Below, one piece after another: positions 44,218-50,742 of a stretch of 50,742 nt of DNA. The notes beneath the pieces are model-generated. The model was not told the DNA's origin. It made no database searches and saw only the letters and a program-made list of their open reading frames with translations. The DNA lies in the IMG/VR virus record IMGVR_UViG_3300014839_000010, positions 1 to 50,742 of that record; one strand, given 5' to 3'. The translations under genes and the position numbers were made by a program. This DNA is from a virus. How positions within the stretch are numbered: position 1 is the stretch's first letter; every line of letters starts with the position of its first letter.

Positions 44218-46109
44218 TAGACAATCCCTATATTTTTAACCCACGCCTGAAGCTTATCGCGCGACGTAGAGTCTGGAGAATATTTGCATAAATCAAAAGG
44301 AACAATAGTCGGGGCAACAGAAGTACCTGTCACGGTTGTACTGGTAAGTGCAGTTGCCGAAACCGTTCCCAAGTTCTGGACCAAACCCTTTGAATTCATG
44401 TCTTTAGCTTCACTTGAATTCTTAGGACCAGTCAGACTACTTGATCCAGTTCCTCCGGTATTAAGTATAGCACCAATTGGTGTAAGAATCAATTTATCTT
44501 GACCATCTATATTGGCTACTACAAAAGTTGGCACATTATTCGTTGGAGAACTTTGTAATGTGTTTAAAAAAGATCCAAGAACATTTGTTGGGACGGTATT
44601 GTCTTTACAAATATCACTTTGTTTCTTTAACTTGATTATGGCATTTACAATCCCGATTAATCTGGTCAATCTCTGTATATTTCTAGCAGCCTCTATCGCG
44701 CTATATCCATTGCCGAGTTTGAATCCGATAATTCTCTTAATCTCATCCCCAATTAACGCCATCTGTTTATCAACATAATCGGCAACATCCATAAGAGCAT
44801 TACGTAAGGATTCCAGGCCGAGATTATGAGTAAAATCAGGTATCTTCGTATTGTCTATTTCAAATCCCTGTTCTCTCCTATCCCGTGTTATCTCTAGTCT
44901 TAGTTCCACTATTTGAGAATCTAAATCTTCTATATCCCTATTCATCCCAACTATTTCATTTTGATAGGATTCAACAGTTGGATCATTAGCCGAAGATGGA
45001 TGATGATAAACCGGATAGACGATTTGAAAAGTCTTCTGTTCTGTTTGTAGTGCAGTTATTTTATTATTAAGGTATGCTATTTTTTCTTTGATTGCTTGTC
45101 TTCTAGATTCGAGGTCAGATAGGCGAGTTTGTTTATCAGATATCTTCTGCGCTTTTAGATCATTAAGTGCGCGCGGTATATCCGTGATCTTGGCTAGTTG
45201 TGTGTTTAATGAATCGACGATACAACGTATGGGTCCAATAATCATTAGAATATATTTATCTAATAAGTCTCCAAGTCCCACAAATATGGGAGCAAATAAC
45301 GGAGAGATTAACTCTATCAAACCACTGGCATTAAAATCAAATATACCCTTATATTTTAAAAATAATAACCCTATAGCCATTATGATGGCGCCAAGATCTG
45401 GTATACACTGGAAGTTAAGAGCATTTATTAGATTACAAATATCATCGTATACTTCTGTATTGTTGAGTAGGTTATCCAATCCAGTAAAAAAGTTCTGTAG
45501 GTTATTGTGAAAATTGTTCTCAATTAAGTCAGTTATATCCCTAAAGAAATGGCTTAAGTCATCTGTATTTATTCTGTAATTACATGGAATACACTGAGTA
45601 GTTATATAGTTTTGAAATTCCCCGAATGTTGGACTGGTAACATTAGTCGCTGATCGTTTCGCACTAATCTGATCTGGAGGGGTTGAGCCAGCAAGTAAAG
45701 ATTTAGAAGCAGGGATATTTTGAGGAACCTTAGCAGCATATTGACGTTGTATAGAGTCGGTATAGAAATTTACATCTTGTTGGACAGATGCCTTAGTCTT
45801 TGTGTCTAATTGTATGCCCAATGGACGATTAGATAGATCCGAATAAGAAGTAACAGAACTGGGTGGGTCTTGCGCTTCAGCCTTATCAATAGAAGACTTA
45901 TCCGCCTGATTTATAACATTACTATATAGATCGGTATCGGTTTTGAACCCCTCTATATGAGGACGAACCATTGCTAAGGCGACAGCTTCATCTGTAGACG
46001 CCTGGTCAAACACTTTAGTCTGATAATAAGATATGATAATACCTATATTCTTTTTTGTCTCTGACAGGTTCTCGGCAGTAATCTGAGTACTTATAGTTGC
46101 ATCAGCCAT
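44217..46109 (-). CDS. Virion-type protein with hydrophobic core and coiled coil (630 aa)
   Basis: This is a 630-residue protein just upstream of the portal and overlapping it. Residues 205-300 are strongly hydrophobic (LGAIIMAIGLLFLKYKGIFD, GLIELISPLFAPIFVGLGDL, YILMIIGPIRCIV), long enough for two or three membrane helices. A charged coiled coil follows near 310-360 (DKQTRLSDLESRRQAIKEKI, AYLNNKITALQTEQKTF) and another near 390-410. The C-terminal 130 residues are Thr/Ser-rich. Two Cys pairs (CIPC near 193) could be structural. A hydrophobic core plus coiled coil is unusual next to a portal. It may be an internal head, portal-vertex or ejected protein. No family is recognised. Confidence 0.5.
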   Translation of the reverse strand: MADATISTQITAENLSETKKNIGIIISYYQTKVFDQASTDEAVALAMVRPHIEGFKTDTDLYSNVINQADKSSIDKAEAQDPPSSVTSYSDLSNRPLGIQLDTKTKASVQQDVNFYTDSIQRQYAAKVPQNIPASKSLLAGSTPPDQISAKRSATNVTSPTFGEFQNYITTQCIPCNYRINTDDLSHFFRDITDLIENNFHNNLQNFFTGLDNLLNNTEVYDDICNLINALNFQCIPDLGAIIMAIGLLFLKYKGIFDFNASGLIELISPLFAPIFVGLGDLLDKYILMIIGPIRCIVDSLNTQLAKITDIPRALNDLKAQKISDKQTRLSDLESRRQAIKEKIAYLNNKITALQTEQKTFQIVYPVYHHPSSANDPTVESYQNEIVGMNRDIEDLDSQIVELRLEITRDRREQGFEIDNTKIPDFTHNLGLESLRNALMDVADYVDKQMALIGDEIKRIIGFKLGNGYSAIEAARNIQRLTRLIGIVNAIIKLKKQSDICKDNTVPTNVLGSFLNTLQSSPTNNVPTFVVANIDGQDKLILTPIGAILNTGGTGSSSLTGPKNSSEAKDMNSKGLVQNLGTVSATALTSTTVTGTSVAPTIVPFDLCKYSPDSTSRDKLQAWVKNIGIV

Positions 46110-46540
46110 TATACATTTATTGGTAAGGGTTTAAGTTCTTCTCCCCATGCAAATACTTCCTGATTTCTGGCTATATTCGCAGCGGTTAGAGGAATAGTTG
46201 GTATACTTGTTTTTGTGTAAAAAGTTTGTTGAGGGACTACTTGCATAGTCGTAGGTGCTCCACCCAATCCCGCATGATTATGGGTATCATACATGGTAAC
46301 AAAATTAGTATAGGCAGAGTTCACTTGCGCGACATAACTTGCCAAGTTAGTCTCTAATTGTTCGATACGTTTATTTAAAGTAGATATTGTATTTTCAAAA
46401 TCAGTCTTATGTGTCATGTCTTTAAATAGAAATAGATTATATATTTTCCTGTATAACTTCATCCATCTCTGATTCTCTACGACCTCACCCGTTACGGCGT
46501 TCGAGGCTGCCGCAGCTAAACCTTGACCCGGAATAGACAT
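46109..46540 (-). CDS. Small coiled-coil virion protein with HNH-type His motif
   Basis: This is a 143-residue protein. A helix (NQRWMKLYRKIYNLFLFKDM) is followed by a likely coiled coil (ENTISTLNKRIEQLETNLAS) and then MYDTHNHAGLGGAPTTMQ with H87-x-H89. HxH followed by Gly-rich turns resembles the metal-binding tip of phage spike proteins, though the gene is in the packaging/head region. The coiled coil suggests a trimer. GGAGGTGG lies 6-8 bases before the ATG. The start overlaps the upstream gene by one base and the end overlaps the 630-residue gene. No family is recognised. Confidence 0.45.
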   Translation of the reverse strand: MSIPGQGLAAAASNAVTGEVVENQRWMKLYRKIYNLFLFKDMTHKTDFENTISTLNKRIEQLETNLASYVAQVNSAYTNFVTMYDTHNHAGLGGAPTTMQVVPQQTFYTKTSIPTIPLTAANIARNQEVFAWGEELKPLPINV

Positions 46541-46998
46541 TAAATCCCACCTCCGCTTTCCACTGACCTTTGAGCGATATGGTTATCTAATTTATGTTGG
46601 AATTCTAGGGCGTCCCTATACATATTATAACTTATCTTGCCATCTGTTGTTCCAAATATTGCATTACATGCTTCAGTGACTGATTCATAGTCTGGGTTAG
46701 ACGGATCGTAGTATACAGTCAGATGAGCACATCGTTTATCGATTGTATCTGCATAAAGATTCAATAATCTTTTATCTTCCTGTAGTTTTATCTTCAATGC
46801 CTCATTATTGGCTTTATAGTCTAGTATTTCTATTGGCACAGACGGTTGTACTTCTGCGGGCTGGACAATCTTAGATGGAGTGTATTGAAATCCACCAAAA
46901 GAAGCTAATTCAGATTTATCATCTGAATTTAGACCCCGAGTTACGGTAGGGAGGATAACAACTAATCTATAATCAAAGTTTTTATTAATAGATGCCAT
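46540..46998 (-). CDS. Unknown small virion-type protein (152 aa)
   Basis: This is a 152-residue protein. The N-terminal part is strand-like (NFDYRLVVILPTVTRGLNSD, FGGFQYTPSKIVQP). The C-terminal half is helical and charged (ALKIKLQEDKRLLNLYADTI, YRDALEFQHKLDNHIAQRSV). It has two Cys, no membrane segment and no catalytic motif. It is part of a four-gene coupled run (151, 152, 143 and 630 residues) between the terminase and the portal, spaced by 0-2 bases. A head-assembly or minor virion role is suggested by position only. No family is recognised. Confidence 0.4.
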   Translation of the reverse strand: MASINKNFDYRLVVILPTVTRGLNSDDKSELASFGGFQYTPSKIVQPAEVQPSVPIEILDYKANNEALKIKLQEDKRLLNLYADTIDKRCAHLTVYYDPSNPDYESVTEACNAIFGTTDGKISYNMYRDALEFQHKLDNHIAQRSVESGGGI

Positions 46999-47000
46999 GA

Positions 47001-47456
47001 TTAGACTGAGTTCTCTTCTCCTTCAAGATGAAGGGAAATATCGCTTATATTCTGAATACCCGTCCCAGCAGGGATTGATGTTTGTATCCAAAATGGTTTA
47101 TAAGAAGTATCGGGAGATCCAACAGAACCAATAGCCGGGAAAATTACGGCCTGTCCAGATTGTACCGATTTCCATTGGTTTGCAGTTGGCTGAAGATCTT
47201 GTACAATTATCTTAAAGGAGACATAAGCCTCCGGATAGTTTATATTACCAACTCCAGTCCGAGTTAGGGGCAGCGGCTGAAGAGTTAGATTAGAATAATA
47301 CAATCCGGCATCATCATTCATTAAAAACAGTTTCTTTTCGACGACTTCACCATCTGTCCCATCATGGGTAGTCTGAACTGGATTAGTCAAAACTCCGTTC
47401 TCTGAATGCCTTATATATGTATTATTATTTACATCATATTCATAGATACCAATCAT
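47001..47456 (-). CDS. Unknown beta-rich protein after the terminase (151 aa)
   Basis: This is a 151-residue beta-rich protein (MIGIYEYDVNNNTYIRHSEN, LFLMNDDAGLYYSNLTLQPL, AYVSFKIIVQDLQPT, ISDISLHLEGEENSV). It has no Cys and no membrane segment. GAGG lies 5 bases before the ATG. Its leader contains two inverted repeats, so its expression may be controlled separately from the terminase. The fold is probably a small beta sandwich, which would suit a decoration or portal-vertex protein. It starts the run of genes leading to the portal. No family is recognised. Confidence 0.45.
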   Translation of the reverse strand: MIGIYEYDVNNNTYIRHSENGVLTNPVQTTHDGTDGEVVEKKLFLMNDDAGLYYSNLTLQPLPLTRTGVGNINYPEAYVSFKIIVQDLQPTANQWKSVQSGQAVIFPAIGSVGSPDTSYKPFWIQTSIPAGTGIQNISDISLHLEGEENSV

Positions 47457-47477
47457 ATTAACCTCATTTAGCGGCAG

Positions 47478-47503
47478 AGGAGGGAAAAGGGTATAACCCT
47501 CCT
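47478..47503 (-). promoter_or_regulatory. Hairpin in the leader of the 151-residue gene
   Basis: A 7-base-pair stem, AGGAGGG with CCCTCCT, encloses a 12-base loop in the 86-base gap 47457-47542. There is no U tract after it. Its AGGAGGG arm is a ribosome-site-like sequence lying about 40 bases before the ATG, so it may mark a processing site or a lost start region. Confidence 0.35.
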
Positions 47504-47513
47504 TGCCTACCCC

Positions 47514-47535
47514 ATATAAGTGGGCCGACTTATAT
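47514..47535 (-). promoter_or_regulatory. Hairpin just after the terminase stop
   Basis: A perfect 8-base-pair palindrome, ATATAAGT with ACTTATAT, separated by 6 GC-rich bases, starts 7 bases after the terminase stop codon. It is AT-rich in the stem and GC-rich in the loop, unlike a typical terminator. It could be a protein-binding operator or an mRNA hairpin. Confidence 0.35.
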
Positions 47536-47542
47536 AGAGATT

Positions 47543-49525
47543 TTAAAAACTGCGTCTCTTAGGTGGACCATTCCAAAATTTAACTGGTTGTTGACGCATT
47601 CTATCATCATTACGAAAACTCTCAGGAGAATATATTCTTGAATTACTCCTAATACTAAAGACTCCAGGTGCCCCATGAAAGGTATCCAAATCGTTCGAAT
47701 GTGGTATCCTTGGTTCAGGGTGTTTTGGATTTGATGTCTTATTTATTGCGTTTATATCTGGCTCCCTTTGCTCGACATTAGCCATAGCTAATTCTGATTC
47801 AAGAGTCTTAGTCCCAAATCGGCCCGCAAAAGAAATTATACCATTATGCTCGACATTTGTAAACTCTGATAATTCAAGGGAAAAGGCAAGTAGGCCCAAC
47901 ATAAAAGCATCTAGATCATGGTCGCCATCGGGACCAGCTTCATATACCGGAACACCTAATTGAGTGACCCGAACAACCGTATACCCTAAGAGTTGTTTAT
48001 AGAGAACATCATCATATCTAGATATCTCAACCATACCCAATTCGAACTTGCTAACTGCATTATTAACCAGATAGGGTTTCATTGGAACACTTCTTGGTTC
48101 CTTAGTAAATGGGTCAAATATATCAACCTTAGATCCAAAGTCTATTCCCTTAATGTTCATGAGCATCATGTCTGCTTCGGCATTAGGATCACCGGAGAAT
48201 TGTGCTTCTATCCCTATCTTTTTAATCAATTCGATTTGGACTGTCCCATATCCTTCATCAACGTAGATATATTTAGGCCGCCATTTACGGTTAAGCCTTC
48301 TTAACTCAGCTATTGCAGTCAACTGAGTCCAACCAGCTTTTTGAACCGTGATCTTCTCAACCACACGGAATTTCTTTCGCTCCATGTCAAAACCGACAAT
48401 GCAAAGTTTAGTTCCATTAGCTGTATCGTTCCAGTCTGTGCCTAAGCTATATATCCATTTGCTTTTTGGCACCTGTTCTTCATACTTATAGTTAACCTGT
48501 GAATCTTCAACAAAGTTAGATTGGAATACGCCCTTAGCATGCTCACCAAACTCGGCCAAGATTTCGTGCTTCCAACCAAGTTCAGTTCTATAGAACAACC
48601 TTAATTCCTGTTCCATCTCGGGCGACCAGGATGGGTTAACCATTGATGTGTAATGGAACTCTTTGAAATCCATACGCTCAGTACAAAATCTCCAGAAATG
48701 TTCTCTCTTACCAGACGGGGTAGATGAACACCACAGTTTCACATCTCCATGTTCCATCAACATGGCAAGAACGTTTTCTATATCTGATTCATTAAGGTAA
48801 TCCATCTCATCAAGAACAATCAAGTCGGCTTTCTGCCCTCTTATTGATGCAGCTCCGCTTCCAGTCTTTGCACCGGAAGGGAACATAACAATCCTAGCCC
48901 CATTATATAACTCTATGATATGAAATGGATTTGCTACACTTCTTTTAACCTCATTCGACAGAACGGGATTGCCACCAATGAACTTCATCAACCTGTCGAA
49001 GATATCTTTGATCTGGGCAAGGTAAGGAGTAAGAACTAGTATGGTAGAAAAACCTTTGACATACTTCTGTTGAGCAACATCCCATCTTTCAATCTCTGGA
49101 GAGTTAGTAAATAGATAATGGAGAATTTTGATACACAATATCTCCGTTTTCCCGAGACGCCTTCCTAGTCTGAAGACCTTACGCTTAGCAGAGCATTGTG
49201 TCATAACTTTTTGGAATTCGACTCCGTCAATCGACCTTCTTGGTTCCCAATTAAGATTAGTCTTAGCCCAAGCTATGGGGTCATACAGGGTCTGAGCATA
49301 GTTGATTTCTTCTTTTGTAAGTTTATGTTTTATCTGATCGAAATTAGGAATACAATTACCATCTGCCGGTATACCCGAACATTTGATAATGAACTCCCCT
49401 GTTCTGAATATTGGTTCTTTTGTAACTGGATCTTTTGGGCCATCCTGTTGTGCCACCCTGCATTTCCTGCACTCGTGACAATATGGATGTAAGTTATCGC
49501 CCTTTGAAATTTCCCTTTTAGTCAT
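47543..49525 (-). CDS. terL: Terminase large subunit
   Basis: This is a 660-residue protein. The ATPase domain has Walker A at 121-128 (GRRLGKTE, preceded by VFRL), Walker B at 235-240 (LIVLDE) and the coupling motif CSSTPSGK near 266. The RuvC-like nuclease domain has D364 (GTDWND), D423/E424 (YVDEGYG) and the acidic cluster D535-x-D537-x-D539 (GDHDLDAFMLG). An N-terminal Cys cluster (C16, C19, C22, with C49 and C58) may bind zinc, an extra not found in all terminases. It pumps DNA into the prohead and cuts the concatemer. AAAAGGGG lies about 6 bases before the ATG. No small terminase subunit is recognised in the window. Confidence 0.92.
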   Translation of the reverse strand: MTKREISKGDNLHPYCHECRKCRVAQQDGPKDPVTKEPIFRTGEFIIKCSGIPADGNCIPNFDQIKHKLTKEEINYAQTLYDPIAWAKTNLNWEPRRSIDGVEFQKVMTQCSAKRKVFRLGRRLGKTEILCIKILHYLFTNSPEIERWDVAQQKYVKGFSTILVLTPYLAQIKDIFDRLMKFIGGNPVLSNEVKRSVANPFHIIELYNGARIVMFPSGAKTGSGAASIRGQKADLIVLDEMDYLNESDIENVLAMLMEHGDVKLWCSSTPSGKREHFWRFCTERMDFKEFHYTSMVNPSWSPEMEQELRLFYRTELGWKHEILAEFGEHAKGVFQSNFVEDSQVNYKYEEQVPKSKWIYSLGTDWNDTANGTKLCIVGFDMERKKFRVVEKITVQKAGWTQLTAIAELRRLNRKWRPKYIYVDEGYGTVQIELIKKIGIEAQFSGDPNAEADMMLMNIKGIDFGSKVDIFDPFTKEPRSVPMKPYLVNNAVSKFELGMVEISRYDDVLYKQLLGYTVVRVTQLGVPVYEAGPDGDHDLDAFMLGLLAFSLELSEFTNVEHNGIISFAGRFGTKTLESELAMANVEQREPDINAINKTSNPKHPEPRIPHSNDLDTFHGAPGVFSIRSNSRIYSPESFRNDDRMRQQPVKFWNGPPKRRSF

Positions 49526-49542
49526 AAAGCCCCTTTTATTTG

Positions 49543-50022
49543 TTATAAACCGCGCAATTGTCTGTAATAAGCTATTCTTTCCGCCAACGTAGACGACTGC
49601 AGTGTAGAGGAAGATCCCCTATTACTTGGAAGTAAAGCAAACCCAGCCGCACCAACACCTACTCCTGCATACATATTTCTTGCGCTTATAAACGGTGTTG
49701 TTCTATTTTTTAAACCCCTCAGAACAGCAGCTCTAGTCCTGCCACGATCTCCGGGACTCATTCCTATCACATTCTTCGATCTAAAATCGTTTATACCATT
49801 TCTTAATGCTGAATTCCTATAGGGCCTGGCAAAAGCGTTTATGGTTCCACTAATTGCACCAATTCCAGCACCTACAGCCGCACCACCCAAGGCGTTTCCG
49901 ACCACAGACCGCATATCATCACCGGCAAGAGCAGAAGTTGCCGCACCAGCGATAGCTCCGACAGCAGCACCTGTTAAGGCGTTACTTGCTGCCCTCATCA
50001 TTCTTCCGACTACTCTTCCCAT
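49543..50022 (-). CDS. Glycine-zipper hydrophobic protein (159 aa)
   Basis: This is a 159-residue protein. The N-terminal 65 residues are Gly/Ala-rich with small-residue spacing (LTGAAVGAIAGAATSALAGD, NALGGAAVGAGIGAISGTIN), the pattern of glycine-zipper helices that pack in membranes. A basic middle follows (RNGINDFRSKNVIGMSPGDR, GRTRAAVLRGLKNRTTPF) and another Gly/Ala stretch (GVGVGAAGFALL). It overlaps the HNH gene by 41 bases. GAGG lies about 9 bases before the ATG. It resembles phage proteins thought to insert into membranes or to be packaged in the head. No catalytic motif is seen. Confidence 0.5.
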   Translation of the reverse strand: MGRVVGRMMRAASNALTGAAVGAIAGAATSALAGDDMRSVVGNALGGAAVGAGIGAISGTINAFARPYRNSALRNGINDFRSKNVIGMSPGDRGRTRAAVLRGLKNRTTPFISARNMYAGVGVGAAGFALLPSNRGSSSTLQSSTLAERIAYYRQLRGL

Positions 50023-50332
50023 ATCTTTTCCTCACACCAAGTCTGACAAGTCTTCTAAAGAAAGCAACATATCTATCTTCTTTCTTATAAACTTTATCAT
50101 GACATTTCTTACACAGTGTTATCCCATTTGTAACTTTATATATAAGTCGTGGAAAATTATATTTCCTCTTTATATGATGTGCGTTTAACTTCCCGCCCCT
50201 TCTACCACACCATAAACATGTAAATCTGTCTCTCTTGAAAACTCTATCTCTCCACGCTATATATTTCTTCGTATAGTATATCGTTCTATTTAATATCTTT
50301 TCTCTAATCCGTTCTATTGTCTCTGTATTCAT
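49982..50332 (-). CDS. HNH endonuclease
   Basis: This is a 116-residue basic protein with a complete HNH/beta-beta-alpha-metal signature: RVFKRDRFTCLWCG (C39-x2-C42), LNAHHIKRK (H52, H53), NGITLCKKCHDK (N69, C74-x2-C77, H78). The N- and C-termini are Lys/Arg-rich for DNA contact. HNH proteins encoded next to the terminase are known to help terminases cut DNA in some phages, so a packaging role is likely. A free-standing homing endonuclease is the alternative. AAAGG lies about 5 bases before the ATG. There is no intron or intein at this place that would point to homing. Confidence 0.85.
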   Translation of the reverse strand: MNTETIERIREKILNRTIYYTKKYIAWRDRVFKRDRFTCLWCGRRGGKLNAHHIKRKYNFPRLIYKVTNGITLCKKCHDKVYKKEDRYVAFFRRLVRLGVRKRYGKSSRKNDEGSK

Positions 50333-50339
50333 TTATCCT

Positions 50340-50393
50340 TTATTTTAATCCAAGTATTCTCTTAGCTTTTTCTTCTTTCTCTGTTTCCACCAT
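50340..50393 (-). CDS. Possible 17-residue leader or small peptide
   Basis: A tiny frame in the 62-base gap, with ATG one base after the TGA of the 111-residue gene. The peptide is MVETEKEEKAKRILGLK, charged and helical. Its stop lies 8 bases before the HNH start. There is no ribosome site, so translation would depend on re-initiation. It may be chance. Confidence 0.2.
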   Translation of the reverse strand: MVETEKEEKAKRILGLK

Positions 50394-50394
50394 A

Positions 50395-50730
50395 TCAATT
50401 ATGTAAAAATGAAGCTTCCTGTCCCATCATATTCCCTGCTGATTGGCCAATTAAAGCTTTCATCATTTCTCTAGCTTGTAATGCGTTCTGGGTGTTAACC
50501 ACCGACCCGTTCCCAAATCCACCACGCCGTTTATTCCAAATTTTATCACTCTGTTGTTCCATCCATTCGCCTAGCTTATCACCCATCACATATTTTGATG
50601 CTTCATTAATCGCGCTACCCTCTGGAGTAAGTATACTGGCCGCAATAGAACCTAGGAATAAAGCTCCACCAGCTGCACCTATTGCCCCACCAACACCTCT
50701 AGCGAGCAGACCACGACTAAACATCGCCAT
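50395..50730 (-). CDS. Small glycine-rich hydrophobic protein (111 aa or 109 aa)
   Basis: The first 35 residues are Gly/Ala/Leu-rich with glycine-zipper spacing (ARGVGGAIGAAGGALFLGSI), similar in style to the 159-residue protein 0.4 kb downstream. A charged, probably helical part follows (KYVMGDKLGEWMEQQSDKIW, then NALQAREMMKALIGQ). The start may be the ATG at 50730 or, better spaced from AGAGAG, the ATG at 50724 (MFSRGLL). The frame is open to the window edge, only 12 bases further, so an upstream start cannot be excluded. It is possibly a membrane-inserting virion protein. No family is recognised. Confidence 0.45.
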   Translation of the reverse strand: MAMFSRGLLARGVGGAIGAAGGALFLGSIAASILTPEGSAINEASKYVMGDKLGEWMEQQSDKIWNKRRGGFGNGSVVNTQNALQAREMMKALIGQSAGNMMGQEASFLHN

Positions 50731-50742
50731 CTCTCTCGAAGC

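Noticed and set aside
49982-50332. HNH gene as part of a group I intron or homing insertion
   Set aside because: Neighbouring genes are intact with normal starts, and no split gene or intron-like flanks are seen. A packaging role next to the terminase is more likely.
50395-50730. Small terminase subunit candidate
   Set aside because: The protein is Gly-rich and hydrophobic, without a DNA-binding helix-turn-helix. The other small genes near the terminase also lack one.
1-50742. tRNA genes, CRISPR arrays, insertion sequences
   Set aside because: No cloverleaf-like segment with CCA-type end, no regularly spaced repeats and no transposase or terminal inverted repeats were found on reading.

Overview
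This window is the virion-structure module of a large contractile-tailed (myovirus-type) bacteriophage. Every convincing gene lies on the minus strand, so the region reads right to left. Genes are packed with overlaps of a few bases (ATGA, TAATG, TGATG) or very short gaps, and most starts have a clear purine-rich ribosome binding site (AGGAG, GGAGG). The DNA is AT-rich by eye. I see no tRNA, rRNA, CRISPR array, integrase, lysis or replication gene. The size of this module suggests a genome well above 100 kb, which is an inference. The host cannot be fixed from the sequence.

In transcription order: (1) 50.7-47.5 kb, packaging: two small glycine-rich proteins, an HNH nuclease and the large terminase. 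A two-hairpin gap follows. (2) 47.5-44.2 kb, four virion-type proteins of unknown role. (3) 44.2-36.4 kb, head: a portal fused to a MuF-like C-terminal domain, a prohead protease joined to a scaffold-like region, a probable abundant head protein, the HK97-fold major capsid protein, and a small acidic-tailed protein. Similar GC-rich hairpins lie before and after the capsid gene. (4) 36.3-31.3 kb, surface proteins: Ig-like, LamG-like and fibre-like. (5) 31.3-29.1 kb, neck and connector proteins. (6) 29.1-23.8 kb, tail: sheath, three related tube-like proteins, a hairpin, and two related tail assembly chaperones. (7) 23.8-7.4 kb, three giant proteins: a 2410-residue protein in the tape-measure position, a 1539-residue protein of unknown role, and a 1501-residue baseplate hub. 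(8) 7.4-0 kb, baseplate: small hub-associated proteins, a gp25-like wedge, baseplate J, and three wedge or fibre proteins. The last runs off the left edge.

The most unusual feature is the 2410-residue protein. It sits where a tape-measure protein is expected and has tape-measure-like hydrophobic segments. Its N-terminus also carries a PD-(D/E)XK nuclease with all expected motif residues, followed by a DEDDh-type 3'-5' exonuclease. A 448-residue intein with a LAGLIDADG homing endonuclease interrupts it further on. After splicing the product would be 1962 residues. If it is ejected with the DNA, as tape-measure proteins are, it would carry two nuclease domains into the host cell. Several other fusions and duplications (portal-MuF, protease-scaffold, three tubes, paired chaperones, a LamG domain split by another domain) show a module built from reused parts.
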